From assembly GCA_003228685.1 (NCBI GenBank), contig QIFC01000092.1:1-33210 (forward strand): DNA of 33,210 nucleotides, given 5' to 3'. The position numbers and the translations under genes were made by a program. The DNA comes from Chloroflexota bacterium. Its GTDB lineage: Bacteria; Chloroflexota; Dehalococcoidia; DSTF01; RBG-16-68-14. The notes below the pieces were generated by a model. It saw nothing but the letters and a program-made list of their open reading frames with translations, was not told the origin of the DNA and made no database searches. Positions 7,096 to 16,530 of the stretch are shown in pieces (within the stretch, counting starts at the first letter, position 1; every line of letters begins with the position of its first letter).

Positions 7096-8373
7096 ATGGA
7101 CAACGTACCCTACCTGAAGACCACCCTCCCTAACGGCCTGCGCGTGCTCACCGCGCACATGCCGCACACGCGCTCAGTAGCGATCAGCATCTACGTCGGC
7201 GCGGGCTCGCGATATGAGACACCGGAGCAGGCCGGGCTGGCCCACTTCCTTGAGCATCTCTGCTTCAAGGGGACTGTCCGCTACCCGTCCCCGCAGGAGA
7301 TCTCCCAGGCCATCGATGGCGTCGGAGGCGCCATCAACGCCGCCACCGACCGCGAACTGACCGTCTTCTACTGCAAAGTCGCGCAGCCACACTTCGCCCT
7401 CGCACTCGATGTCTTGAGCGACCTCGTCCGCCAGCCTCTCTTGGCCTCCGACGAGTTCGAGAAGGAGCGCAAAGTCGTCATCGAAGAGCTGGCCATGGTC
7501 GCCGACTCGCCGAACCAACAGGTCGACCTCCTGCTCGATGAGACGCTCTGGCCCGGCCAACCTCTCGGTCGCGACGTTGCCGGCACCGAGGCCTCCGTGA
7601 GGGGTCTCACGCGGGACATGGCCGCCCAGTACCTCCACCAGCAATACGTACCGAACAACATCGTCGTGACTGCCGCGGGCGCAGTCACCCACAACCAGGT
7701 CATGAAACATGTCCGTTCGTCGCTCGGCGATTGGGAGCGAGGCGTGCCGGAGGGCTGGTTCCCGGCAGTGAACGGCCAGGCCAAGCCTCGCGCCGCCTCC
7801 AAGTACAAGGCGACCGAGCAAGCCCATCTGTCGCTCGCCGTCCGCGGCCTGCCGATCCAGCACCCCGGCCGCTTCATCCTGAGCCTCCTCAGCGTGGTCC
7901 TGGGCGAAGGCATGTCGAGCAGGCTGACCCTGGAACTGCGAGAGAAGCGCGGCCTCTGCTACGACGTCCACAGCTACATGAGTTCCTTCCAGGACGCGGG
8001 CTCACTCACTATCTACGCCGGCGTCGATCCAGCCGACGCTGAAGAAGCGCTTTCGGCCATCCTTCTGGAACTGGTCCGAATGCGGGACGAATTAGTCGGC
8101 GAGGACGAGTTCGACCGCGCAAAAGAACTCATGAAGGGACGCCTTCTACTCCGTATGGAGGACACGCGCGTCGTATCGGACTGGCTCGGGGGACAGGAGC
8201 TGCTCACCGGACGTGTGCGCACCGTTGACGAAGTGACCGAACAGATCGACGCGGTCACCCGCGAGGACACCCGGCGCATCGCTCGCCAGCTCTTCGTGGC
8301 AGAGCAGCTCAACCTCGCCGTCGTCGGCCCATATCGATCGCCGCGCCGCTTTCAGAAACTGCTGCGCCTCTAG
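7096..8373 (+). CDS. M16 family zinc metallopeptidase (pitrilysin/processing-peptidase type)
   Basis: This 425-residue M16 peptidase carries the inverted zinc motif HFLEH (H50, E53, H54) and the distal zinc ligand E130 in VVIEELAM. It also has the N-terminal LPNGLRVLTAHMPHTRSVAISIYVG-type start (split here by the strand break) and the second-domain Arg/Tyr motif LREKRGLCYDVHSY that helps close the active-site chamber. It is probably a cytoplasmic peptidase that cleaves oligopeptides or processed signal fragments. The ATG at 7096 is preferred because it fits the family N-terminus and the promoter at 7030-7059. The frame is open upstream from 6964, but that part has the hairpin and promoter. 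Confidence 0.93.
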   Translation: MDNVPYLKTTLPNGLRVLTAHMPHTRSVAISIYVGAGSRYETPEQAGLAHFLEHLCFKGTVRYPSPQEISQAIDGVGGAINAATDRELTVFYCKVAQPHFALALDVLSDLVRQPLLASDEFEKERKVVIEELAMVADSPNQQVDLLLDETLWPGQPLGRDVAGTEASVRGLTRDMAAQYLHQQYVPNNIVVTAAGAVTHNQVMKHVRSSLGDWERGVPEGWFPAVNGQAKPRAASKYKATEQAHLSLAVRGLPIQHPGRFILSLLSVVLGEGMSSRLTLELREKRGLCYDVHSYMSSFQDAGSLTIYAGVDPADAEEALSAILLELVRMRDELVGEDEFDRAKELMKGRLLLRMEDTRVVSDWLGGQELLTGRVRTVDEVTEQIDAVTREDTRRIARQLFVAEQLNLAVVGPYRSPRRFQKLLRL

Positions 8374-8453
8374 CAATCGGCCGCTCTTTAGTTTTCCGGC
8401 CAGGTGCCGTATCATCTGGATGCTCCACGCCGACAACAGAAGGGACGTAGATC

Positions 8454-10382
8454 ATGACAACTGCCGAGACCACCGAAGGCACGCTCGCTCTGCCGGAACG
8501 CCTCGCCGGCCAGGGCCTGGACTCGAACCAGGAGGAGTCCGGAAACCGCGCCATCCATCTGCTGCTCACGCACCCCACCGTCAGCGAACAGGTGGATTTC
8601 GTCGCGACCTATCGCGACGGCGCATACGAAGTATGGTCCGCCCGTGGCATGATCCGCTTCCAGCGCTCCTACGCCGATGACGGCGGGTTCGACTACAGCA
8701 TCATCGAGACGGCCGGCGAAAACCCCATCGAGAACCAGGACACGCACGCGGTGTCCTCCCTTGGGGAAGAGATAGACGCCGCCGGTAAATCGGGTCACCC
8801 CACGGACGACGCGAATACCGCCTTCATCGAGCCCGCCCACCTCAGCTACCCGTTCGCCTACGACCGCATAGCCCAACTCTTCGACAGCCCAAACGCGCCC
8901 GACATTGTCCTCAATCCGAAGAGTTTCGCCTTTGGCAAGAAGCCGGGCCAGCACGGCTCGCTCGATATCGTCCAATCGCGGGCCCCGCTCGTCTTCTCCG
9001 GCCCCGGCGTTCGGACCGGCGTCGTCGAGGATGCCGCCCGCCACGTGGACATCGCGCCGACGATCGCCCACGCGATGGGCTTCCCCAAGACCGAGGGCCG
9101 CGACAGCACCGGACGTCCCTCCTCAGACCTCTATCTCAAACGGCAAGATGGCCGCGTCTTGGAAGAGGTCTTCGACGACGGCGACGCGAAGCCAGAGCGC
9201 GCATACATCTTCCACCTCGACGGCCAGAGCAACAGCGAACTCAAGCATCGGCTGGAGGACCCCGGCGCCCTGCCAAACTTGCGCCGCATCATCGAGCGCG
9301 GCTGCATGTTCCGCCATGGCAGCATCACGAACTTCCCCAGCATCACCTGGCCCAGCCACAACGCCATCGGTACCGGCGCCTGGGGCGGCCACCACGACAT
9401 CGTCAACCCGACATTCTACGTGCGGGAGACGCGCGAAGTCGTCACGCCCCAAGGCCAGCAATTCGACACCGCGAAGTTCCTCAGCAGTGACGTCGAGACG
9501 CTGCACGATGCCTTCCACCGGGTGTACGGGCCATGGGAGGGACAGAAGGGTGCGCTCACGGCCGCCATCCACGAGCCTTGTGGCCGCGGCGCGGACCATA
9601 CCGTCCTGGAGCGCCGCACCATCGGTGACCGCGACCGGCTGCGGTCCATCACCAACGACATGCAAGACGAGATCAGCCCTCGCTGGATTGCCGACGGCCA
9701 GGAAGGCAACCATCGCGAGGCCATCGTCGACTGCCGGGGGATCGCGCAAGTGCTCGTTCTCTACACGGAGGACTCCCATCCGCCACCGGCGTTCACCTAC
9801 CACAACTTCTTGCTGACGGACGGCACGGGGCACGACTACGGCCCCCATCACGCAGGCCAGCGCGAGGCGCTCGATCAGACAGACCGGCGCATCGGTTACG
9901 TGCTGGACATGCTGGAGGAGAACGGCCTCTTCGAGAGCACCCTCTTCATCTTTACCGCCGACCACGGCATGGCGCCCACGGACACGCAGCTGGCCGCCAA
10001 CCCTGTCCAGGTCCTGCCCGGCGAAGGCCTCAAGTCCGTCGTCCCCTCGCCTCTCGTCTACCTGATCGACATGGACGTCGACATCGAGCACGCCCGCGAC
10101 GGACGCACCGCGACGATGACCGTGCTTGCTAATGACCTCGACGAAAACGGCGAACGCCCCTTCGTCGCGGGCGCCGAGATCATGGTCAGCTCCCATGGCA
10201 AAGTCCTCAGCCATGCGACCACCGACGATTTTGGCGTCGCGGGCGTCCCGCTGCTCGTCGACCAGACCTCGCAAGAGGTGATCATTACCGTCACCCATGA
10301 GGACTACAACCCGCGCCACCTGCGGCTGGACGGCACGAACATTGCGCTCGATCTTCGTGAGACACTCTACGGCCAGTCGTAG
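8454..10382 (+). CDS. Alkaline phosphatase superfamily phosphodiesterase with an apparently permuted core
   Basis: This 642-residue enzyme belongs to the alkaline phosphatase/nucleotide pyrophosphatase superfamily. The metal ligand Asp (FHLDGQSN, D256), the Thr nucleophile (SITWPSH, T298), TDGTGHDYGPHH (about 457-468) and TADHGM (about 502-507) are all present. The final HG and VPLxxxGPG segment that normally follows TADHG is instead found near the N-terminus: GQHGSLDIVQSRAPLVFSGP from residue 166, then a DIAPTIAHAMG tail. Residues 540-642 form a beta-rich carboxypeptidase-regulatory-like domain. Its substrate is unknown. An AGAAGGGACG ribosome site precedes the ATG. No signal peptide is visible. 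Confidence 0.85.
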   Translation: MTTAETTEGTLALPERLAGQGLDSNQEESGNRAIHLLLTHPTVSEQVDFVATYRDGAYEVWSARGMIRFQRSYADDGGFDYSIIETAGENPIENQDTHAVSSLGEEIDAAGKSGHPTDDANTAFIEPAHLSYPFAYDRIAQLFDSPNAPDIVLNPKSFAFGKKPGQHGSLDIVQSRAPLVFSGPGVRTGVVEDAARHVDIAPTIAHAMGFPKTEGRDSTGRPSSDLYLKRQDGRVLEEVFDDGDAKPERAYIFHLDGQSNSELKHRLEDPGALPNLRRIIERGCMFRHGSITNFPSITWPSHNAIGTGAWGGHHDIVNPTFYVRETREVVTPQGQQFDTAKFLSSDVETLHDAFHRVYGPWEGQKGALTAAIHEPCGRGADHTVLERRTIGDRDRLRSITNDMQDEISPRWIADGQEGNHREAIVDCRGIAQVLVLYTEDSHPPPAFTYHNFLLTDGTGHDYGPHHAGQREALDQTDRRIGYVLDMLEENGLFESTLFIFTADHGMAPTDTQLAANPVQVLPGEGLKSVVPSPLVYLIDMDVDIEHARDGRTATMTVLANDLDENGERPFVAGAEIMVSSHGKVLSHATTDDFGVAGVPLLVDQTSQEVIITVTHEDYNPRHLRLDGTNIALDLRETLYGQS

Positions 10383-10410
10383 GCCAGCAGGGTATTGGAA
10401 GCGGCGCACC

Positions 10411-10439
10411 TTGACATGCGAGTGGCCGTGCGCTACACC
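10411..10439 (+). promoter_or_regulatory. Promoter of the TetR gene (leaderless)
   Basis: A consensus TTGACA (10411-10416) is followed after 17 bp by TACACC (10434-10439). The ATG begins only 8 nt after the -10, at the expected start of transcription. No Shine-Dalgarno sequence is present. Confidence 0.65.
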
Positions 10440-10447
10440 ATGCCACC

Positions 10448-11050
10448 ATGCCACAAACAGCGGCTATAGCTAGAGAGCAACGCAAGACCGCGCGGAGAGA
10501 AGCAATTCTCGCCGCGGCTCAGGACGTCTTCGCCAGGAAAGGATTCGATGGCGCCACCATCGCCGAGATCGCCCGCGCTGCCGGCGTCGCTTCGGGCACC
10601 GTCTACCTCTACTACGAATCCAAGATCGACCTCTTTGCCGCGTTGAACGCCCGCCTCTGGCAGGTCGTCAATGGTGCCATGCTCGATGCCGCCGTCCCGC
10701 CGGACGTCCCCGGCGCCACGGAGGCTCGCGTCCGGGCTGTCTTCACGACGGCTAACGAGCACCGCGACCTGCTGCGCATCGTTTTCCTGAACCCCGACCC
10801 GCGTACCGAGGTCGCGCGGAGACTGAGCGACACAGACGAAGCGCGCCTACAGCCCCTCAGCGAGATCCTCCAGGTTGGTATGGACGCCGGCAACGTGCGC
10901 CACGCGGGACCGGCCATGCTGGCACGGCTGATCAACAGCCTCGTCATCATCGCTCTCTACCAGTGTTTCATCGAGCGAGATGGTGCGAATGTCCGCGCCT
11001 ATGAAGACACGGTGATAGCCATGATCGTGGGTGCGCTTACGCCAAGCTGA
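10448..11050 (+). CDS. TetR family transcriptional regulator
   Basis: This 200-residue regulator has a TetR-type DNA-binding N-terminus: RREAILAAAQDVFARKGFDG, then TIAEIARAAGVASGTVYLYY with the helix-turn-helix and recognition helix, then SKIDLFAALN. The C-terminal ligand domain is divergent, so the effector cannot be guessed. It converges with the ABC exporter operon (15-bp gap), and that adjacency suggests, but does not show, that it controls the exporter. Initiation appears leaderless. Confidence 0.93.
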   Translation: MPQTAAIAREQRKTARREAILAAAQDVFARKGFDGATIAEIARAAGVASGTVYLYYESKIDLFAALNARLWQVVNGAMLDAAVPPDVPGATEARVRAVFTTANEHRDLLRIVFLNPDPRTEVARRLSDTDEARLQPLSEILQVGMDAGNVRHAGPAMLARLINSLVIIALYQCFIERDGANVRAYEDTVIAMIVGALTPS

Positions 11051-11065
11051 TCTGTAACGCCATCC

Positions 11066-14000
11066 TCATTCGTACCGCAACGCCTCGGCAATGGGCACGC
11101 TTGCCGCCTGGCGAGACGGAATGTACGTCATCACCAACGACGCCAGAAACGCGAGCCCGCTAATGAAACCGATCTGCCTCCACGGCACCACATAGTCGAC
11201 AACGGGAAACTCATCGCTGGTGAGGAGGAAGTACGACAGCCAGATCGCCAGCGCCACGCCCGAACCGATGCCCAGCAGCGTCACGAACGACGACTCGATA
11301 ATGAAGCTCAGCGCAACCGTGCTGCGCTGGTAACCGATCGCGCGCAGCATCCCGATCTGCTGGCGTCGCTCCACCACCGTCCTGAACGCGATCACCCCGA
11401 CAGCGGCAATGCCCACGAAGAGGCCCAGGCCCATAAAGCCTTGCATCAGCAAGAAGAAGTTGCGCTGGAGCGCCTGCTCGTCATCGATGAGCTGTTTCAG
11501 CGAATCCGCCTGTGCGCCGATCTCGAGCAGCGACCCCTCGATCTCCCGCGCGATCCCTTTGGACTGGCCCGGGTCCTCCAGCGCGATCACATGTCGCGAC
11601 AGGAACGGGTCGCCGAATGTCCGCTCGAACGTCGCTTCCGGCACATAGATGCCGAAAAAGCTCGCGCTCGGACCGGCCTCCATCACGCCGATCAGTTCCA
11701 CCTGAGACCGCAGCCCGGAGATCGTGTCCAGTATCTCCAGCGTTACCGGCTCGAACGTCTCGGCCTGAGCGTCGATGCTAGTTACGCGAAAATCCGCGCC
11801 TCCGAACAGCGGTCCGTCGTCGTGGCCCACGGCAAACTGGTCGATAATCGCAACGTCACCACGCGTCGCCAGCGCTTCCCAGACCGCTGCATCGCTCTCG
11901 AAGCCCGCTGCGCGCGTGCTCAGCTCGATCTCGCTCGCTTCAGCAAACCCGGGGCTCATCCCGGCCACGACGTACGCGTCGAACTCCGCAGGTACTGCCA
12001 GGCCCAATTCGCGCACGCGCGGCTCTCGCGCGAACTGCAGCTTGCCAACCGCCTGGAACGCCTCTGGAGCGGACGAACCGGCCTCCTGTAGCGTCACGGC
12101 TAAGTCATCGATGGGATTGTTCGGGTTTTCCTCAACGACGACATCCCAGCCGCCTCTCGCCGAGTCGGCGAGGAAGATGCGGTCGAAGTTCAGGTTCATC
12201 GTGGACATCATTGTTAGCGCGAAGATCACGAGCGAGATCATCGCCAGCGTCATGCCTGTGCGGAAGCGGTTCTGGAGAGGGTATGCAACGGCCGTCTTCA
12301 CCGCGGGCAGAATTGTGCCAAATCGCCCTCCGATGCGGGACACAACGGCCAGCACGAGGTCTGCGTTGTAGACGATTACAAATGTAGATGCCGCGACCAT
12401 CACGATGCCGCTCAGGAAGAACATCTCGATGTCGCCATCCAGCGGACCGAACAGTCCCTTCAGTCTGTTCCCCGCGATGAGCCCCCAGAAGACCACCAGG
12501 AATAGCCCTGCTGACGTGTAGACAGCCCGTGCCTGCAGTCCGAAATACGTCAGCAGGACGGCAAGACCGAAAGCGACGAGAGAGAAGCCCAACGCAAATG
12601 TGAACGCCGTGTTGCTATTGAGCCCCTGCAGGATCAGGAGCGCGCCGCCGGCCACGCCTACCGTCGCGAAGCCGGCTCCCCACGAGATCATCGCCCGCCG
12701 GTCCTGTAGCGCGACGAGCAGCAGGCCCAGCGGCGGGACGAGGATGCCCGCGGCGACCAGCCACGACGACATGCTGTCAGGCCTGCGGTCTCGCGTCAGC
12801 GCCACAACCCCCAGCGCTATCAGGTAGAACGGCGCCAGCGGCACAACCAGGAACGGCCAGAGCGGGATGCGCTCACCGTACACTCGTTCGGGCGCGGAGA
12901 AGCCGAACGTGTGTCCCCGCAGCATCAGCACGAACACGCTGATCGGCGCCAGCACCACCGCGACCGTCGCGTTGAGCAGCCCACGCAGATAGCCCCTGAG
13001 CGTGCCCTCCTCCGGGTTGGGCGAACTCACTTCGTCTAGGTCTCGGATCGCGGCGACAATATTCAGGTTCGACGCACGCCACGACGCGAACGTCACCGTG
13101 AGGAACGTTAGCGACACGCCAAGGCTGTACGAGATGATCAGGCTCCTGGCTGTCACATGTGGCTCGATGTTGAAGAAGTCGCCGAAAATGCGACCCATGA
13201 CATTCGCGATCCCTACGGCGACCAGAACGCCCATCCCCACACCCACCATCGCGGCCAGCATGTTGTAGGCCATCCCCTCGGAGAGAAACATCTGCACCAG
13301 GTGGCCGCGCCGCGTTCCGACCGCCCGCGCCATCCCCAGTTCGGACCTTCGCTCCGCGGCCAGCATCACGAAGATCATCACGATCAGCAGCATCCCGGAA
13401 GCGATCGAGAACAAGCCGAAGATGAGGAAGAACGTCGTCATGAAATTGCCGATCAACTCAAAGTCCGCAATCAGGTCGCGCTTTACGTCGTACACCTCAA
13501 GCGCCGCGCGCTCGGACGACGCGTCGACGATCGCGGCATCCAGGCTCGCGACGACTTCTTCCGTCAGCCCGAGCCCCGACCTCACACCGCCTTCGTTCGA
13601 AATCGCGATGAAGTTCACCTCGCCGGGCTGGCCGAGCAGGCCTTGGAGCGTGTCGAGGCGGGTAACGAGCCCCTCTTTAGCGTCGAAATCACCGATGCCA
13701 GTGATGACCTTGTCTTCGACGATCGCCACGATTGTGAAGTCATTAGATTCGCTCTGCACGAAGATTTGGACCGTGTCCCCCGCCTGCGTGTCTAGCGCAT
13801 CGGCCGCGCTCTCGTTCATGAACGCTTCGTCCGCCGCAAGTGAGGCCACATCGAGCAGTTCGCCACTGTCCGCGTCGATCACGTCCGGGAACCCGTCCAG
13901 CGACGTGGTATCAAGGCCGACGAAATTGACGATCGGTTCGGTCTGGCGGCTCCGTGGATTCACGATCGGCACGTCGCTGCGCAGGATCGGCAGGTAGCCG

Positions 14001-14398
14001 TCGATCTTGGCATCTGTGTCCGCCTCGATCGCCTCGCGCAGGCGCGTGTTCAGGCTCTGTGAAATCGTCGTGTCGATGTCGCCCGGCGGCCCATCATCCT
14101 CAACCCCAGGCTGGACCCATTCGTCAACGTGGCCCAGCATCGAATAGCCCTGCGCGGTGAGGCTGCGGTCGACTGTATCTCCCGTCGTGAACGCCGCCGT
14201 GATTATCAGCGTGCTGAGCATCAGCCCCAGGATGATCAGCGTCGTCTGCGCGACGCGACGCGGCATGTTGCGCAGCCCCATGAGGAACATCACTCGCGAC
14301 CTCACCACCACGTAGAACACGACGCTGACCGCCGCGCCGAGGATGCCCAACAGCACCCACATGATGATGGTCATCGAAAGGCCGAATAAGGTGTCCAT
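11066..14398 (-). CDS. ABC transporter permease, FtsX/MacB type, double-repeat
   Basis: This 1,110-residue membrane protein has two FtsX/MacB-type halves, each with an extracytoplasmic MacB-PCD-like domain. TM segments lie near 10-32 and 51-69, then a group follows around 320-450 containing ERRSELGMARAVGTRRGHLV, the coupling-helix motif of FtsX permeases. A middle block of about eight extra TM helices (470-690) follows. The second half ends with RRQQIGMLRAIGYQRSTVAL, further TMs and SVPIAEALRYE, a usual family C-terminus. It works with the ATPase encoded just upstream (33-bp gap) to export or extract lipids, lipoproteins, peptides or drugs. The cargo is not predictable. Confidence 0.9.
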   Translation of the reverse strand: MDTLFGLSMTIIMWVLLGILGAAVSVVFYVVVRSRVMFLMGLRNMPRRVAQTTLIILGLMLSTLIITAAFTTGDTVDRSLTAQGYSMLGHVDEWVQPGVEDDGPPGDIDTTISQSLNTRLREAIEADTDAKIDGYLPILRSDVPIVNPRSRQTEPIVNFVGLDTTSLDGFPDVIDADSGELLDVASLAADEAFMNESAADALDTQAGDTVQIFVQSESNDFTIVAIVEDKVITGIGDFDAKEGLVTRLDTLQGLLGQPGEVNFIAISNEGGVRSGLGLTEEVVASLDAAIVDASSERAALEVYDVKRDLIADFELIGNFMTTFFLIFGLFSIASGMLLIVMIFVMLAAERRSELGMARAVGTRRGHLVQMFLSEGMAYNMLAAMVGVGMGVLVAVGIANVMGRIFGDFFNIEPHVTARSLIISYSLGVSLTFLTVTFASWRASNLNIVAAIRDLDEVSSPNPEEGTLRGYLRGLLNATVAVVLAPISVFVLMLRGHTFGFSAPERVYGERIPLWPFLVVPLAPFYLIALGVVALTRDRRPDSMSSWLVAAGILVPPLGLLLVALQDRRAMISWGAGFATVGVAGGALLILQGLNSNTAFTFALGFSLVAFGLAVLLTYFGLQARAVYTSAGLFLVVFWGLIAGNRLKGLFGPLDGDIEMFFLSGIVMVAASTFVIVYNADLVLAVVSRIGGRFGTILPAVKTAVAYPLQNRFRTGMTLAMISLVIFALTMMSTMNLNFDRIFLADSARGGWDVVVEENPNNPIDDLAVTLQEAGSSAPEAFQAVGKLQFAREPRVRELGLAVPAEFDAYVVAGMSPGFAEASEIELSTRAAGFESDAAVWEALATRGDVAIIDQFAVGHDDGPLFGGADFRVTSIDAQAETFEPVTLEILDTISGLRSQVELIGVMEAGPSASFFGIYVPEATFERTFGDPFLSRHVIALEDPGQSKGIAREIEGSLLEIGAQADSLKQLIDDEQALQRNFFLLMQGFMGLGLFVGIAAVGVIAFRTVVERRQQIGMLRAIGYQRSTVALSFIIESSFVTLLGIGSGVALAIWLSYFLLTSDEFPVVDYVVPWRQIGFISGLAFLASLVMTYIPSRQAASVPIAEALRYE

Positions 14399-14431
14399 CG
14401 CGGTTAGTGACCTACCGCTTTGACGCGCGGG

Positions 14432-15286
14432 TCATGCACCGTCCTGCCGTTCAACGTCTGGCAGGCTCCGCCTGCGCGGCCGCCGTTGGCCCGGGCGCAA
14501 CCGCCGGAAGGCAGCAACCGGAGTAATAGCGACATCCTTGCGCCAAGGAGGGCTTGCCGCGTCGTATCCGTCTTCGCTGTTCGTCGCCACTTCGTTGACG
14601 ATCACCCCATCCATCATCTGGATGATCCGGTCGGTTCGAGCGGCGACTTCCTGAGCATGCGTCACAATCACGAACGTCTGATTCTGCGTTGCGTTCAATT
14701 CGCCCATCAGGTCCATGATCTCGTCTGCGTTCCCGCTGTCCAGGTCGCCGGTCGGCTCGTCCGCCCACACGATCGCTGGCTCGTTCACCAATGATCTCGC
14801 GATCGTCACGCGCTGCCGCTGGCCACCCGAAAGCTCCGCCGGCCTGTGCGACGCCCAATCGCTCAGCCCAACACGCCCGAGCGCCGCCAGCGCGCGTTTC
14901 CGCGACTCGCCCGTCTTCACACCGCCGACGAGCAGCGGCAGCTCTACGTTCTCGACGGCCGAGAGCACAGGCAGCAAGTTGTAGAACTGAAACACGAACC
15001 CCATCCGGTGTGCCCGATACTCCGTCTTGCGGTTGTCTGAGAGATGGTTGATATCGACACCCTCGATCAGGATCTTGCCCTGGTCGATCGAGTCCAGCCC
15101 GCTCAGGCAGTTGAGCAGCGTCGTTTTGCCACAGCCGGACGGCCCCATGATCGCGACCATTTCGCCGCGAGGCACCGTCAATGAGACGCCGCGCAGTGCG
15201 TGCACCTGCACCCTACCCGTGTCGTAGGTCTTGTGAACGTCAGTGGCTTCGATGATGATGTCCGCGGACACGGGTGCTGAGGTCAT
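14432..15286 (-). CDS. ABC transporter ATP-binding protein, LolD/MacB type
   Basis: This 284-residue ATPase has Walker [10 protein letters not shown] (48-56), the Q-loop [10 protein letters not shown], the signature LSGGQRQR, Walker [14 protein letters not shown] and the H-loop VTHAQE. The [18 protein letters not shown] segment is characteristic of LolD/MacB/FtsE-related exporters. It powers the permease encoded immediately downstream. An Arg-rich extension of about 40 residues ([14 protein letters not shown]) after the usual C-terminus is unusual. The ATG at 15286 lies 10 nt after a TATACC -10 box without a Shine-Dalgarno sequence, so initiation may be nearly leaderless. Confidence 0.93.
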   Translation of the reverse strand: MTSAPVSADIIIEATDVHKTYDTGRVQVHALRGVSLTVPRGEMVAIMGPSGCGKTTLLNCLSGLDSIDQGKILIEGVDINHLSDNRKTEYRAHRMGFVFQFYNLLPVLSAVENVELPLLVGGVKTGESRKRALAALGRVGLSDWASHRPAELSGGQRQRVTIARSLVNEPAIVWADEPTGDLDSGNADEIMDLMGELNATQNQTFVIVTHAQEVAARTDRIIQMMDGVIVNEVATNSEDGYDAASPPWRKDVAITPVAAFRRLRPGQRRPRRRSLPDVERQDGA

Positions 15287-15296
15287 ACGATCTCAG

Positions 15297-15302
15297 GGTA
15301 TA
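15297..15302 (-). promoter_or_regulatory. -10 box of the ABC exporter operon
   Basis: On the minus strand TATACC at 15297-15302 ends 10 nt before the ATPase ATG. A TTGGCA 15 bp upstream is the best -35 candidate, although the spacing is short. Confidence 0.45.
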
Positions 15303-15338
15303 GAACACGGTTCCCTATGCCAATACGCGAAACGCGAG

Positions 15339-16454
15339 CTAGGGTGGCAGTGAGGAGACCAGCCCGGCGCTAAACTGCAGGATCACCGTCGCGTCGATCA
15401 CCGTCGTCTCGCCGTCTCCGTCCGCGTCGCCCGCGTCTGGACACGGCAGCTCATCGATTAGAGCGGCTGCCAGCTGCAGAAGAAATACAGCGTCGACCGG
15501 ATTGACGGTGCCGTCGCAGGTCACATCGCCGAGGAGGCTGGGCCGTCGCGTAGGAGTGTGAGTCGGTCTGGGCGTCGACGTTGGCGCGTTGGCCGGCGTC
15601 GACGTCAACAGCGGCGTCACTGCCGGCGTTGCGGTCGCCGGCGTCAGCGTTCCAGTGGGCGTGGCCGAAGGCGTGGGCGTGTCGGGCCCGCCCTGTGTCG
15701 GCGACGGCTCGGCTGTATCCGACGGCGTGGGCGTGGCCGTGTCGGGTCCGCCCGGCGTGGGCGACGGCTCGGGCGTATCCGATGGCGTAGGCGTGGCCGT
15801 GTCGGGGCCGCCTGGCGTCGGCGTGTCCGGCCCAACGCAGTTCACGGTCAAGTCAGCCACGTCTGGAATGACGGACGTGAAGTCCGGCTTCTTCATAAGT
15901 GCACCGACAGAAGCTAAGGGCTGAGTCGCGGGGATCAGTTCGACGAGTGTATTGCTGCTCTCCAGCGAGCAAGTCACGGACAGAAGAACGAAAGTTCCTA
16001 CGTAGTGGCTCTTGGGCTGCGGCTGCGTTAACCCGGTAAGGCAGCCGTGTATCGCGAACGTTGCCGTATCTGAACCGCGCAGGCTAATAGCGCAATCAGG
16101 CCACACGAACTCGGCTGTTAGGTCGACGCTCGGATTATACTCCAGCCACTCTCCGACGGCGACCGTGCTCTGCGCGAGAATATAGCCCTCCGCGGGTTTC
16201 TTCACGATGTCGACCGCCAGCGTGAATTTGGCCCCGGCGACAATGTCGCACTTGCCATCGGCGCAGGCACCATCAGGTGGATCGAGCACGGCCAGCTCCA
16301 TGCACGCTTCCGCCTCGGCGCCGCAGAATTCGTCGCCCGAAACGGTGGCCCCTCCTGCAACGTCTGGTCTGTAGCCAAGCGCCACGCTCAGCAGCGCGAC
16401 CCCGCTGAACGCTACGAGGAAGAGAATCAGGCCACGACGTGCGATCAGGCTCAC
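15339..16454 (-). CDS. Secreted dockerin-like protein with Thr/Pro-rich stalk
   Basis: This 371-residue protein starts at GTG (GAGGTGG upstream). A signal peptide or membrane anchor is clear (RGLILFLVAFSGVALLSVAL, about 8-27). Residues about 35-215 form a Cys-containing beta-rich domain resembling cohesin-like modules, for example a CADGKCDIVAGAKFTLAVDI segment. The linker then repeats a 20-residue unit beginning GGPDTATPTPSDT. The C-terminus carries two dockerin-type Ca-binding segments, DVTCDGTVNPVDAVFLL and DADGDGETTVIDATVIL, each with the helix that follows. Such proteins sit on the cell surface or are secreted. No cellulosome enzyme is present, so function is unknown. The stalk is encoded by 60-bp DNA repeats (about 15650-15830). 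Confidence 0.82.
   Translation of the reverse strand: MSLIARRGLILFLVAFSGVALLSVALGYRPDVAGGATVSGDEFCGAEAEACMELAVLDPPDGACADGKCDIVAGAKFTLAVDIVKKPAEGYILAQSTVAVGEWLEYNPSVDLTAEFVWPDCAISLRGSDTATFAIHGCLTGLTQPQPKSHYVGTFVLLSVTCSLESSNTLVELIPATQPLASVGALMKKPDFTSVIPDVADLTVNCVGPDTPTPGGPDTATPTPSDTPEPSPTPGGPDTATPTPSDTAEPSPTQGGPDTPTPSATPTGTLTPATATPAVTPLLTSTPANAPTSTPRPTHTPTRRPSLLGDVTCDGTVNPVDAVFLLQLAAALIDELPCPDAGDADGDGETTVIDATVILQFSAGLVSSLPP
15650..15830 (-). repeat. In-frame 60-bp repeats coding the Pro/Thr stalk
   Basis: Three partly degenerate copies of a unit encoding GGPDTATPTPSDTPEPSPTP lie in the middle of the dockerin-like gene. Such repeats can change length by recombination. Confidence 0.7.
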
Positions 16455-16530
16455 TCCACCACCTCTAATTCAACCCGCATTCAATCAAAACTCGCATTCA
16501 CTATATCCAACGTCCCTCAACCACCACGCC

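Noticed and set aside
9123..10454. Minus-strand frame of 443 codons
   Set aside because: Antisense to the phosphatase gene, whose motifs are clear; the antisense protein has no motif.
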